DNA of 64,000 nt from Verrucomicrobiota bacterium (GTDB lineage: Bacteria; Verrucomicrobiota; Verrucomicrobiia; CAIQCK01). A model generated the notes under the pieces. The model was not told the origin of the DNA and ran no database searches. It was given only the letters and a program-made list of their open reading frames with translations. Positions within the stretch are counted from its first letter, which is position 1; the number at the start of each line of letters is the position of its first letter. Of this stretch, positions 43,597 through 52,565 are shown piece after piece. Location of the stretch: positions 1 through 64,000 of the forward strand of contig JACRJX010000024.1 in NCBI GenBank assembly GCA_016235595.1, written 5' to 3'. The position numbers and the translations under genes are program-made.

Positions 43597-44895
43597 TCAC
43601 AACGTCCACGGCGCGCGCATCGGCCTTCCCAACATCCGGTTCGCCTGCTCGTCACCGGGGAACCGCTCGGTCTTCGGGTCCCACTTCAGCGGCCGGCCCA
43701 GCCGGAACGCCACCATGCCAATCTGGCAGATGGTCGCCGTACGATGGCCGATCTCCGCGGTGCAAATCGTCGGCTTGCGCGTGCGGATGCAGGAGAACCA
43801 GTTGTCGAAATGGTCCTTGCTCTCGTAAAGATGGATGTCCTTCGGCCCGAACTGCGTTCCCGCGAGACTCGCCGGCTCGGTCTGGAGCCATTCGCCCCGG
43901 TTCACGGCCACCCAGCCTTTCTCACCGATCCACTGTGTCGCCGAGCCGGGCACTTTGTTGCCGACATACATCTTCACGCCGTCGGCGTAAGTGTAGGTGA
44001 GATTCTTTACGTCCTTGCCGTCCGGCGGGATCACTTCCACCGGTCCGGTGTGGTCGGTGCCTAGACCCCACTGCGCGATATCGTAGTGGTGCGCGCCAAA
44101 ATCCGCCTGGCCACCGCTGGCAAACTCGCCATAACCACGCCAGTTCGGAAAGCTGTGAGTCCAGCCGTCGGGCGCGAGCACGGAACTGTATGGACGCCAC
44201 GGCGAGGGGCCGAGCCAGAAGTCCCAATTCAATCCCGCCGGCACCGGTTCCTCCGGCAGATCGCAAAACGGTTTCGATGGCCCACCAATGCTGACCCAGA
44301 TTTCCTTCACCCTGCCAATGACACCGTTGCGCACCAGTTCGCTCGCGAACCGGAACGTGCGGTTGCTGCGCTGCTGGCTGCCGGTCTGGAACACGACGCT
44401 GTTTTGCTTCGCGGCCTCGGCGATGGCGCGGCTCTCCCAGTTCGTCAGTGCCAGCGGTTTCTCGCAATAAACATCCTTGCCCGCGTTGCACGCCGCCACC
44501 GCGATCAACCCGTGCCAATGGTCCGGCACACCGATCGTCACGGCGTCAAGGTCGGGCATCTCCAGCAACTCACGGTAATCCTCAAACGTCTTGCAGCCCT
44601 TGTATTCGCCTTTGTTCGTGCGCTCGGCGTAACGGGTGTGGGTCACCTCGCAGAAATGGTCCCGCACGCCTTTGTGCACGTCGCACACCGCAACGATCTG
44701 CACGTCGGCACGGCCCAGGCAATAGCCCAGATGTCCGCGTCCCTGCGTGCCTTGGCCGATGTTGGCAACGTTGATCCGCTTGCTCGGCGCATTCGCGCCC
44801 AGCACCGAAGCGGGGATGAGGCTCGGAAACGCCAGCGCGCCTGCGGCCGTGGCGGAGGTTTTGAGGAAATGGCGGCGAGAAATCTTCCGGTTCAT
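43597..44895 (-). CDS. Tat-exported Gfo/Idh/MocA-family oxidoreductase
   Basis: NAD(P)-dependent sugar or inositol oxidoreductase family. The Tat leader MNRKISRRHFLKTSATAAG is followed by a Rossmann fold (INVANIGQGTQGRGHLGYC), the EKP motif (VYCEKPLALTNWE) of the family's catalytic region and PDHWHG. The second domain holds GGQADFGAHHYDIAQWGLG, typical of the planctomycete/verrucomicrobial exported subfamily. It is upstream of the ThuA-like and GH172 genes and downstream of the HEAT-repeat gene. Likely oxidises or reduces sugars released outside the inner membrane. Normal length at 432 aa. Confidence 0.92.
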   Translation of the reverse strand: MNRKISRRHFLKTSATAAGALAFPSLIPASVLGANAPSKRINVANIGQGTQGRGHLGYCLGRADVQIVAVCDVHKGVRDHFCEVTHTRYAERTNKGEYKGCKTFEDYRELLEMPDLDAVTIGVPDHWHGLIAVAACNAGKDVYCEKPLALTNWESRAIAEAAKQNSVVFQTGSQQRSNRTFRFASELVRNGVIGRVKEIWVSIGGPSKPFCDLPEEPVPAGLNWDFWLGPSPWRPYSSVLAPDGWTHSFPNWRGYGEFASGGQADFGAHHYDIAQWGLGTDHTGPVEVIPPDGKDVKNLTYTYADGVKMYVGNKVPGSATQWIGEKGWVAVNRGEWLQTEPASLAGTQFGPKDIHLYESKDHFDNWFSCIRTRKPTICTAEIGHRTATICQIGMVAFRLGRPLKWDPKTERFPGDEQANRMLGRPMRAPWTL

Positions 44896-44943
44896 AACCC
44901 TTTCACGCGGAAAAGATTGAACGCAGGTAGAAGCGCCACCGCC

Positions 44944-46758
44944 CTACTTTTTCTTTCCCACCGTGGCGATGGCGCCCTCGATCATTTTCTTGTCCTCAGG
45001 GCGATCCATCAGCGGCAACAGCTTCTCCAGCGTCTGCTGCTTCTTCTTCGCGTTCCAACCGCACTTCCGGTCGTTGAGGATGCGCACCACGGCGCGCGCG
45101 CCGAGAATCTTGTGCTTCGCGTCGCTGGTCTTCGCGATCAAGTCCACGATCGGCGCAACGGCCGCGTCCGACTTCCAGTTGAACAGTGCCCGCGCCGCCG
45201 GGTCCTTCAGCGCCGCCGGGCCGGAAGCGAATGTCTCCTTCGCGATCTTCAGCGACTCCGCGCCCGCACCGGTGCTCGCCAGCGAAATCAACGTGGCCTT
45301 CGTCGGCTCCGAACAGCCCGACGCACTGGCCCAGAGCTTCGCGAACCGGTCATCTTCCTTGCCGAGCGCCTGCGTCGCCTTCCAGAGGACCGAGGCCACC
45401 TTGTCCTTGTTGTCGGCCTTGTCCAACAGCGCCAGCAGCGCCGGCATCTCCTCCGTGCCCGCAAAACCATCGAGCGCGTCCAACGCCGCGCCGCGCACGT
45501 CGCTCTTCTCGCTGCCCGCCATGGTCAGCAAGCGCGACATGATCGAGCGATCGGCACGCGCCTTCAACGTCAACGCCGCCACGCGCACTTTCTTCGCGTC
45601 ACTATCGTCGAGCATCTTCGTCATCGCTTCGTTGACGCCCTTGGCGTTGATGCGCCCCAGCGTCTGTTGGGCCGCCGCGGCCACGTCGCCTTCAGTCGTC
45701 GCCAGCGCGATGAGATCGGCGACGATGCTGGAATTACCGACCTTCTCCAACGCGAGCGCCGCTTCCATCTTCACCGCGTCCTCCTGACTGCCCAACGCCG
45801 CCTTCACCGCCGGCAGCGCGGACTTGTCGCCGCGCTCGGCCAGCGTGCGCAACACCGCCACCTGCACGGCCGCCGGCAGACCGGGCAACGCCGCGCACAG
45901 TTCCTTCGTCACCGCCTTGTTCTGCAACCGCTGCGCCGCCTTCGCCGCCGCCAGTGCCACTGGCAACTTCGAATCTTTCAGCGCGCTGCACACAACGGTC
46001 ATTCCCTTTGCGCCACCAAAGTCCACCAAGCCGTTCAACGCCGCGATCACCGCGGGCTGGCTCTTGCCATTCTTGAACTCTTCGTCAAACACCGCCACCG
46101 CCTCGTCCTTGCTGCCGGCCTTGGCGAGATTGAACGCCGCGTCCATCAGCGCCCGCTCGCGTAGCGGCTCGCACTCTGCCGCCACCTTCGCCGATTTCAG
46201 CGCCTCCACCGCGCCCGCGCCGCCGACGCGGCCAAGGGCTTGCAGCGACGCGCGAATCAGGTCCGCGTTGCCGGAGCCGAGATAACCTTTCACGACGCCA
46301 ACCAGCTCCTGATTGTGCCGCGCTGCCAGCGTGTTGATGATGCCGATCTGAATCTTGCCGCTGGAGGACTTGAGCGCCGCAAGCAGACCGTCGCACACCG
46401 CTTTGCACGGCAGGTTCTCCAGCGCGAGCCGCGCCACGTCCGCCGACTTCTCCTCGTTGAGCAGCTTCAGCAGCGGCGCAACGCACGCCTCCGACCCGAT
46501 CAGGCGGAGTTGCTCGCACACAAATTTTTTGCAGGCGTAGGTCGCGCCCGGCTTGTCGAGAGCCGCCAGCAGCTTTGCCTCAATGGCTCCATATCCTGCG
46601 GGCTTTGCCTCACGAATCTCCTGCTGGATCGCCGCGAGCATCTCGGACTTCTGGCCGAAGTCGTAGGACGACAGTTCCGCGTAGGGATTCGTTTGCGCCG
46701 AAGCGGACAACGCCAGCGCGGTCAGGAATGAGAAGGTCAGAGACAGGCATTTGTTCAT
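44944..46758 (-). CDS. secreted HEAT-repeat protein
   Basis: A signal peptide (NKCLSLTFSFLTALALSASA) is followed by an almost entirely helical, Ala/Lys/Leu-rich solenoid of HEAT/PBS-lyase-type repeats. Examples are ACVAPLLKLLNEEKSADVA, GSGNADLIRASLQALGRVGG and LGSQEDAVKMEAALALEKVG, each of about 30-35 residues, to residue 590. There is no catalytic motif. It is probably a periplasmic protein-protein interaction scaffold. It has its own promoter (46832-46860). The next gene downstream is the Gfo/Idh/MocA oxidoreductase, about 50 bases away. Confidence 0.85.
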   Translation of the reverse strand: MNKCLSLTFSFLTALALSASAQTNPYAELSSYDFGQKSEMLAAIQQEIREAKPAGYGAIEAKLLAALDKPGATYACKKFVCEQLRLIGSEACVAPLLKLLNEEKSADVARLALENLPCKAVCDGLLAALKSSSGKIQIGIINTLAARHNQELVGVVKGYLGSGNADLIRASLQALGRVGGAGAVEALKSAKVAAECEPLRERALMDAAFNLAKAGSKDEAVAVFDEEFKNGKSQPAVIAALNGLVDFGGAKGMTVVCSALKDSKLPVALAAAKAAQRLQNKAVTKELCAALPGLPAAVQVAVLRTLAERGDKSALPAVKAALGSQEDAVKMEAALALEKVGNSSIVADLIALATTEGDVAAAAQQTLGRINAKGVNEAMTKMLDDSDAKKVRVAALTLKARADRSIMSRLLTMAGSEKSDVRGAALDALDGFAGTEEMPALLALLDKADNKDKVASVLWKATQALGKEDDRFAKLWASASGCSEPTKATLISLASTGAGAESLKIAKETFASGPAALKDPAARALFNWKSDAAVAPIVDLIAKTSDAKHKILGARAVVRILNDRKCGWNAKKKQQTLEKLLPLMDRPEDKKMIEGAIATVGKKK

Positions 46759-46831
46759 GGCAAAAGGCTCCTTATCAACACCACAGCAGATACAACCGGT
46801 TTTCAGATTGCCGCATCACGATTGAGCCGCG

Positions 46832-46860
46832 ATTAAACGCGCGCCGCCCGCCTCTGTCAA
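46832..46860 (-). promoter_or_regulatory. sigma70-type promoter of the HEAT-repeat gene
   Basis: On the minus strand TTGACA (46860-46855), a 17-base spacer and TTTAAT (46837-46832). The predicted start is near 46825, about 67 bases before the ATG at 46758. The -35 box lies inside the 38-bp direct repeat described next. Confidence 0.7.
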
Positions 46861-46887
46861 CGCTTTAACCCTCATACCAAAGTCGCC
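46850..46887 (-). repeat. 38-bp direct repeat, copy 1 (also 48101-48138)
   Basis: GCCTCTGTCAACGCTTTAAC... at 46850-46887 matches 48101-48138 at 35 of 38 positions, same orientation. Each copy lies about 90-110 bases upstream of a minus-strand start (46758 and 47990). Both contain TTGACA on the minus strand; only copy 1 has a matching -10 box. It looks like a duplicated promoter or operator region. Confidence 0.75.
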
Positions 46888-46975
46888 GTCGGCCGGAAGA
46901 AAGCCCCGCGTGTTTCTCGCGGATGGCTTGATTGAACCACGGAATACGGAAGGCCCAGAACGTTGAACGTCATGC

Positions 46976-46999
46976 GAGCCGCGTGACCTCACGCGGCTC
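46976..46999 (-). terminator. strong palindrome after the coiled-coil gene
   Basis: GAGCCGCGTGA-CC-TCACGCGGCTC is a perfect 11-bp inverted repeat five bases beyond the TAA of the upstream gene. No T run follows on the minus strand, but position and strength suggest a transcription end or mRNA stabiliser. Confidence 0.6.
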
Positions 47000-47003
47000 C
47001 AGA

Positions 47004-47990
47004 TTACTCATTCCCTCCGGTTCCTTGTTCCCGATCCTTGGGTTTTGGCTGCCAGAAAGTCGTGACGATCAGCAGTAACGCCACGGTTCCTGCCACCAGC
47101 CAGGCCACATGCTTTTCATACCAAGGCGATTCGGGGGTCGAGGGCGGGGGTGATTCCAACCGCCCGCTGGGGAGTTTGACCGTCCATCCATGCGGCACGC
47201 TGATCTCCTTCTTTTCTCCAAGCAGTTCGTAGGAGATTTTGAGCGTGGCGTCGGGAGACTGGTTTTGTGGCACTCCGAGAGCACCTGCGGAAGCGCAGAT
47301 GGTGGCTTTGTCGCCATGCACCAACTCTTGAACGGCCCCCGTCACATCCCTGAGTCCGAATTTTGCTTCGATGATCTTGAGTATCGTTGGATTGGGCACG
47401 CGCGACTGGATGTCATTGATCTGAACCTCCAGCGCATTCAATTGCTGCTTCAGCGTGGCAATGAGCCGTGTTTGGCTGTTGATCGTTGCTGTTCCGCTCA
47501 GGATTTTGAGTTCGTATGTGTTCCGATTGGCTTGCGTGATGGCGTCCACGGGGATGTCGCTGCGACTGCTCTGCGCTTGCCTTTGCTTCGTCACTTGGAC
47601 TGCCAACGCCTGTCTGGCTTGATCCACTTCCAGTTGGACTTGGTTGAGCCGTTCTTGAGCGGAAGCGACCTGGCCTGAAACATGATACCGGGTGACTTGC
47701 ACGGATTGCAGCCATGCAGTGTAGGTGTCCGTCAACAGCCGCCGGGCTTCGTAAGAAGTAGTCGCGTCCGCCGGAGTGGCGGTCGCCTTCTCAAAGCATT
47801 GAACGGCCTCCGCGTATCTGTTCTTGGCCAGATAGGCGCGCCCTTGCTGCGTCCATTGTTGGACAATGGTGGAAGCGGCAGTCGGAGCCGCTTGGCCGGC
47901 GTTCTCGGCAGCATCGGCAAGGAAATGACCCGTCTGCGACATCGAAAGGTTGACGCAGAGTATCACTATGGCGGCTGTCGAATGTTTCAT
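47004..47990 (-). CDS. exported TPR/coiled-coil protein with C-terminal membrane anchor
   Basis: A signal sequence (KHSTAAIVILCVNLSMSQ...) precedes one TPR-like unit (QGRAYLAKNRYAEAVQCFEKA, residues about 50-70) and a coiled coil (about 105-200: AQERLNQVQLEVDQARQALA, LIATLKQQLNALEVQINDIQ). A small domain follows, and then a single C-terminal membrane helix (HVAWLVAGTVALLLIVTTFW) with a charged tail. Topology should be periplasmic with a membrane anchor. GGAGA lies just before the ATG at 47990. It lies between the two 38-bp repeats and is followed by a perfect palindrome. Confidence 0.75.
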   Translation of the reverse strand: MKHSTAAIVILCVNLSMSQTGHFLADAAENAGQAAPTAASTIVQQWTQQGRAYLAKNRYAEAVQCFEKATATPADATTSYEARRLLTDTYTAWLQSVQVTRYHVSGQVASAQERLNQVQLEVDQARQALAVQVTKQRQAQSSRSDIPVDAITQANRNTYELKILSGTATINSQTRLIATLKQQLNALEVQINDIQSRVPNPTILKIIEAKFGLRDVTGAVQELVHGDKATICASAGALGVPQNQSPDATLKISYELLGEKKEISVPHGWTVKLPSGRLESPPPSTPESPWYEKHVAWLVAGTVALLLIVTTFWQPKPKDREQGTGGNE

Positions 47991-48100
47991 GGGTTCTCCA
48001 TTGGGTGCTCCACATCAATAGCAAGGTGCGGTGAGAAACGCTGTCGCACAGACTATGAATTGTCGTCTGTAATACAAGTGGTTTCCTCCAACCGGACACT

Positions 48101-48138
48101 GCCTCTGTCAACGCTTTAATCCTGATGCCAAAGTCGCC
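48101..48138 (-). repeat. 38-bp direct repeat, copy 2
   Basis: Partner of 46850-46887, with 3 differences. It is 110 bases upstream of the coiled-coil gene start. TTGACA is kept, but the sequence 16-18 bases beyond it (GGAGGAAA) is not -10-like, so promoter function in this copy is doubtful. Confidence 0.7.
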
Positions 48139-48187
48139 TGCATTCGAGAGGCGCCGCCGCCGATGTCGAGAAAGTCCCGACGGCTGC

Positions 48188-49948
48188 TTACTTTCCTCGT
48201 CGCGTCGTCGTCTTCTGTTTCTCCGGTTCTTTCTTCTTCAAAAACGTTCGCTCGTCCCAGCCGTCTTCTTTGAACTGGTCCCACACGATTTGAGGCCATC
48301 GCATGAACCTCTTATTGATAATCCATTCCCGAACGGCGTGCTGCTCAATGAGCCGGACGCCGATGGGAGTCCGCAAAAGATAAAAGAACCTGGACGCAGG
48401 CCGTGGGATATATCCTTGCACGGGTCTGTCGAGACTCAACACACCGCCGTCGAAGGAGCCGGTTCGTCTGAGCGTCCAGCGCGCCAAATCACCGCCCGCG
48501 TTATACTCGACGTCGTATTTTCCGTCGTTGCGCTTCTTGAGACTGAGAACGATGACGTCGTCATGCATGCTCTTCGCCCATCCCCCCGTAAGATCAACCG
48601 GCTCCTTCACCAGCCAGGCACTGACCTGGCTGACCAGATTCGTTTCATCCCACTTGCCCTTCTTACCGAGATCGGTTAACTGCGGCTCGACATACACGCG
48701 GGCGTAATCCGCCGCATTCGTCACGCGAACAGTGGGCGTTTCTGTCTTCTCTTGGCCCGCTCCGCGCGCAGCGGCACTCTTCTTGATCCCCGAGCCCTTC
48801 TTACCGCCGTGAGCGCGGAGGAAGTCTGCGACCTTGGTCTGTTCACATGTTTCCGCGTCATCCAGAGGCGTCTGGCCTTCGTCATTCTCCGCGTTGACAT
48901 CGGCCTTGTGTTCCAACAGCAGTTTGGCCGTGTCTATCTCGCCTCTGCTCGCCGTTTCGTGCAACACGGTGTTGCCTGCCACGTCTTTGGAATTCACGTC
49001 CGCCTTATGAGCCAGAAGAATTTCGACGATTGTCTTATTCTTCGACCGTCTCAGTGCCAACTGGAGCGGCGTATAGCCGTTCTTGGTCTTGATATTGATG
49101 TCTGCCTTATACAGCAGGAGAAGTCTGACCAGGTTCACCGACCCTTGTGCGGCCCTGTGCAAGAGCGCAAACTCGTCGCCGTCCTGCGCGTTGGAATTTG
49201 CCCCGGCGGCCAGCAGCACCCGCGCAACGTCAATGCGACCAAGGAACACAGCTTGATACAACGGCGTCCAGCCATCGAGGTTCATGGCTTCAATGTTCGC
49301 CTTATGGCGCAACAACACCTCGGCCACGCCTCCGTCCCTGGTCTTGTGCAGCGGCATATCGCCATAGTGGCTCTTTACATTTGCATCTGCCCCGTGCGCT
49401 AGCAGAACCTCAGCCACGCCCTTGTTTCCCGCATTGTGCAGTGGCGTGATGCCAGACCTGTCCCGGGCGTTCACATTCGCGTTGTGCGCCAGCAGAACTT
49501 CAACCACTGTTTTGGTCGCGGCAGGAGACTGCACGGCAACGTGCAGTGGTGTCTCGCCGCTATCGTCCTCGGCATTGACGGCCGCCCCGTTCAACAACAA
49601 CAGTTCCATGATTTCCTTGGGATTCTCCCCAAATTGATCGGCAGCCGAATGGAGCGGTGTCTGGCCACACAAATCCCTGGCATTGATGTCGGCTCTATAG
49701 CGAAGTAATACCTCTGCCACTTTGTTCCGACGGTAAAATGCGGCTATGTGAAGCGGTGTATGTGCATAGCCGTCGATCTCGTTGACCCACTCTGGTCTGG
49801 CATCCAACAGCCGTTTCACTTTCGCAAGATCGTCGGCTTTGGCAGCCTTGTGGATTTCCGTCGTGAACTCTTTCTGGCGATGTTCACCTGCCGCCGCCAC
49901 CGCCCACACCATCGCCAGCAACAGTAGGCTTCGCAGGATCGGGTTCAT
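48188..49948 (-). CDS. secreted ankyrin-repeat protein (leader-cassette family)
   Basis: Start at 49948 with AAAGGAA upstream. The signal peptide MNPILRSLLLLAMVWAVAAA belongs to the shared leader cassette of this cluster. The mature part has about ten ankyrin repeats (residues about 25-370: YAHTPLHIAAFYRRNKVAEV, GETPLHVAVQSPAATKTVVE, GITPLHNAGNKGVAEVLLAH). A Lys-rich linker and a C-terminal domain of unknown family follow (PVDLTGGWAKSMHDDVIVLS to LIEQHAVREWIINKRFMRWP). It lies immediately downstream of the LRR gene. Function unknown; likely binding to proteins outside the cytoplasm. Confidence 0.85.
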   Translation of the reverse strand: MNPILRSLLLLAMVWAVAAAGEHRQKEFTTEIHKAAKADDLAKVKRLLDARPEWVNEIDGYAHTPLHIAAFYRRNKVAEVLLRYRADINARDLCGQTPLHSAADQFGENPKEIMELLLLNGAAVNAEDDSGETPLHVAVQSPAATKTVVEVLLAHNANVNARDRSGITPLHNAGNKGVAEVLLAHGADANVKSHYGDMPLHKTRDGGVAEVLLRHKANIEAMNLDGWTPLYQAVFLGRIDVARVLLAAGANSNAQDGDEFALLHRAAQGSVNLVRLLLLYKADINIKTKNGYTPLQLALRRSKNKTIVEILLAHKADVNSKDVAGNTVLHETASRGEIDTAKLLLEHKADVNAENDEGQTPLDDAETCEQTKVADFLRAHGGKKGSGIKKSAAARGAGQEKTETPTVRVTNAADYARVYVEPQLTDLGKKGKWDETNLVSQVSAWLVKEPVDLTGGWAKSMHDDVIVLSLKKRNDGKYDVEYNAGGDLARWTLRRTGSFDGGVLSLDRPVQGYIPRPASRFFYLLRTPIGVRLIEQHAVREWIINKRFMRWPQIVWDQFKEDGWDERTFLKKKEPEKQKTTTRRGK

Positions 49949-49964
49949 AGGTTTGTTCGTTCCT

Positions 49965-51029
49965 TTAATCGCGCTTCCAGATGATCTTGCACTTCGAAAT
50001 CTGCTTCTGAAGCGCCTCAATTCCCACCGCAGTGACCTGCGTGTTTTTGAGGTTAAGCCACTTCAACTGCGTTAGTGGTTTCAGATATTCCAAGCCAGCG
50101 TCGCTGACCTTTGTGTCCTCAAGATCGAGCGCCTGCAACTGCCTCAACTCTTTCAAACACACCAGCCCGGCGTCGCCAACCCTCGTGCCGTCGAGGTAAA
50201 GTTTTTTCAACCGCATCAGCGGCTTCAAGTGCTCCAACCCCGCGTCGCTGACGTTTGTGGCCTGAAGGATAAGCACCTGCAACTGCTTTAGCTCTTTCAA
50301 ATGCACCAACCCTGCATCGGTGACTTGTGAAAAGTGGAGCTGGAGGTATTCCAATCTTGGCAACATCTTCAAGCGCTCCAGTCCTGCATCTCCAAACAAG
50401 CTCCTATTGAGGTAGGGGTTGTGCAACTTATGCAGTCGCATAAGCGCTTTCATAAACCTCATCCCACTCTCGCTTACTTCGGTGCCGCCGAGGTCAAGCC
50501 GCCGCAACTGCGTCAGTGTTTTCAGATGCGCCAGCCCGGCGCCGCGGACCTGCGTGTTGATAAGGCTAAGGCTCTGCAACTGCCTCAGCGGCCCAAGATG
50601 GACCAGCCCAGCATCGGTGATCTGCGTGTGACTGAGATCAAGTTCCTGCAACTGCGTCAGTGTCTTCAAACTTTCCAACCCCGCATCGCTGACGTGCGTG
50701 TATTCAAGACTTAGTTTCTTCAACTGAGTCAGCGGTTTTAGATACGCCAGCCCCGCGTCGCCAATAGGGGTCTCTCTGAGGTCTAGCTTCTCCAATTGCG
50801 TCATCAACTTGAGCGCCGAGAGGTCTTCGTCAAAAACCGCTTCTCCTCGCCGAGGTATTATGCAAATGCTAAAGGACAAATCCAACTCCGTGACTTTAGC
50901 GGGATTCTGACCCTTGAGTTTCTCGGCGATGACCGGCGGTAACACCGGCGCGGGCCTCGATTCATCGGCGGCAGATGCCATCGCAAACGCCATCGCCAGC
51001 AGCAACAGGTTTCGCAGGATCGTTTTCAT
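49965..51029 (-). CDS. secreted leucine-rich-repeat protein (leader-cassette family)
   Basis: The start at 51029 gives the leader MKTILRNLLLLAMAFAMASA, nearly identical at DNA level to that of neighbouring genes. The mature protein is a short spacer and about eleven LRR units of 24 residues with the bacterial consensus LxxLxLxxTxVxDAGLxxLK (KLSLEYTHVSDAGLESLKTL, ELDLSHTQITDAGLVHLGPL, ALDLEDTKVSDAGLEYLKPL). It ends in QKQISKCKIIWKRD. No catalytic domain. The gene starts about 60 bases after the previous gene's stop and is followed 16 bases later by the ankyrin gene. Confidence 0.88.
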   Translation of the reverse strand: MKTILRNLLLLAMAFAMASAADESRPAPVLPPVIAEKLKGQNPAKVTELDLSFSICIIPRRGEAVFDEDLSALKLMTQLEKLDLRETPIGDAGLAYLKPLTQLKKLSLEYTHVSDAGLESLKTLTQLQELDLSHTQITDAGLVHLGPLRQLQSLSLINTQVRGAGLAHLKTLTQLRRLDLGGTEVSESGMRFMKALMRLHKLHNPYLNRSLFGDAGLERLKMLPRLEYLQLHFSQVTDAGLVHLKELKQLQVLILQATNVSDAGLEHLKPLMRLKKLYLDGTRVGDAGLVCLKELRQLQALDLEDTKVSDAGLEYLKPLTQLKWLNLKNTQVTAVGIEALQKQISKCKIIWKRD

Positions 51030-51087
51030 TCTTTGCTCATTTCCTTCGCAACCGGCTTCAAAATCATTCTCCGACCGCTCCATGCGG

Positions 51088-51996
51088 CTACTCTTCAGCC
51101 AACCGTGGCGGTGCTTCAGCTTCCGAATCCTTGGTCGGCCGATTCATCCACAGCTTCCAATCAAACCGGGTGTTCTCAGGCGGCACCCTCTGTGTGATTT
51201 CAAACTGGCACCCTTGACCTGGCTGGTTCAACCAATCCACCCGGAAGAATGCGAGGATGCCACCATCGAATTCGGATTGTTTCGGCCATCCGCGGGGGAC
51301 AGGAGATCTCAAGAAGTCCGCATAGATGAGCCACAACCGTATTTCTCCCTTGCCGGGCATCCGTTTCTCGCCGAGGCAAACGGCAAACTCATCGGACCGT
51401 GCTGTGTGAACGAGCGATTGACGGTCCGCTTTCGCGACTCCTTCGGGGTGCCATTCAGCGGAAACCAACGGTTTGTCCTTGGTGCCAGGCGACTCCACAC
51501 CCGCAGCATCGTATTTGCGGACGAGAACCGCCGCAAAATCGTTATCCACATGGTGTCCGGGATCCCATCCGCCATATCTATCAACACGCTCGGTTCCATA
51601 GGCCCTCAACAGGTATGCGAGGTTGGGCCAAAGCCATTGCCGTTGGACATCCCAAACCCGCACATGGCGCATCCAGTCGTATTCCGGGAAAGCCAGACTG
51701 GAATTCCAGAATTCGCGATGCGCCTCATCTGAAGGTCGTGTGAGCGAAACCGCTATCTTCAACAACAGTGTTCCGTCTGTCGCTTCGACCAACCGTGTTG
51801 TCACCTGCCCCTGCAAGAGCGCCATCTTTTGGCGTGCAACCTTTTCTTCAGGATTCAGCAAAGGCCAATGAACGTCGAAGCTGATCTTCTTGGAAGACGC
51901 ACTGGTGTCGACTTGGGGAACCTCCGCACCTTGAGACAAGCCGCACGCAAAAAACATTATCGCCACCAGCAGCAGGTTTCGGCGGATTGTTTTCAT
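51088..51996 (-). CDS. secreted protein of unknown function (leader-cassette family), 302 aa
   Basis: The start at 51996 gives the leader MKTIRRNLLLVAIMFFACGL of the shared cassette. The mature part is not a repeat protein: it has SKKISFDVHWPLLNPEEKVA, a strand-rich centre (ATDGTLLLKIAVSLTRPSDE, WMRHVRVWDVQRQWLWPNLA) and near the C-terminus GEIRLWLIYADFLRSPVPRG and FRVDWLNQPGQGCQFEITQR. No family recognised; a beta-sandwich fold is likely. It is separated by about 90 bases from the upstream 146-aa gene. Confidence 0.8.
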   Translation of the reverse strand: MKTIRRNLLLVAIMFFACGLSQGAEVPQVDTSASSKKISFDVHWPLLNPEEKVARQKMALLQGQVTTRLVEATDGTLLLKIAVSLTRPSDEAHREFWNSSLAFPEYDWMRHVRVWDVQRQWLWPNLAYLLRAYGTERVDRYGGWDPGHHVDNDFAAVLVRKYDAAGVESPGTKDKPLVSAEWHPEGVAKADRQSLVHTARSDEFAVCLGEKRMPGKGEIRLWLIYADFLRSPVPRGWPKQSEFDGGILAFFRVDWLNQPGQGCQFEITQRVPPENTRFDWKLWMNRPTKDSEAEAPPRLAEE

Positions 51997-52086
51997 GGCT
52001 TGCTCATTCCTTCTGCTTCGCACCATACACATACCGCGTCACTTGGTTGCCCGTCACGCTGTTGGACACCGTCATGGTCACACCGA

Positions 52087-52527
52087 TTATCTCGTTTTTT
52101 CCGAAGCATCCCAAATGATCACACCTTCTTTTAGGAAACGAAACCGCAGCCCCAAGCAATCGCACAGGTATCGAATTGCATCCGCCACGGGAATGCGCTT
52201 GACCGGCTGGAAGAGTGGAGGAACTGCTTCTGGCAGAGGGGGCTGCAGTTTCGGCACAGCCAGTGTACGGCCCGCGGCAATCGGTGTCAGATATATAGGA
52301 ATTGACACATCCGTTTTATGGATCTTCTGGATGAAGCGTTGGAAACGGATAAAGAAATCTGCGAAGGTGATTGAAGAATCAGGCTGATCGGGCTTGATGC
52401 TATGAAGCATTTCATTCAGATCTGGAACCTCCAGTTGCAAAGGACCTGTCGCGTTCTTCTCAGCAGCCTGAACTAAACCTGCGGCAAGACACAAGCACAC
52501 CAGCAGGTTTCGGATGACCGTTTTCAT
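52087..52527 (-). CDS. small secreted STN-like protein 1 (leader-cassette family)
   Basis: Leader MKTVIRNLLVCLCLAAGLVQ of the shared cassette. The 125-residue mature protein is clearly paralogous to the next gene: SSITFADFFIRFQRFIQKIH aligns with PPITYAELFQRLQKFLQNLH, and IPIYLTPIAAGRTLA with LPMFLSPEAANRKLA. It ends in a beta-alpha-beta unit (VADAIRYLCDCLGLRFRFL, EGVIIWDA) similar to the secretin N0/STN modules of the GH106 insert. No membrane anchor. Probably a small periplasmic binding domain. Confidence 0.78.
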   Translation of the reverse strand: MKTVIRNLLVCLCLAAGLVQAAEKNATGPLQLEVPDLNEMLHSIKPDQPDSSITFADFFIRFQRFIQKIHKTDVSIPIYLTPIAAGRTLAVPKLQPPLPEAVPPLFQPVKRIPVADAIRYLCDCLGLRFRFLKEGVIIWDASEKTR

Positions 52528-52565
52528 GGTTTATTGCGCTTTCCGATACGGCGGGTCCTTCGCTG

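Noticed and set aside
48083-48111. Second 38-bp repeat as a full promoter for the coiled-coil gene
   Set aside because: TTGACA is present but the sequence at -10 distance is GGAGGAAA; kept only as a repeat.
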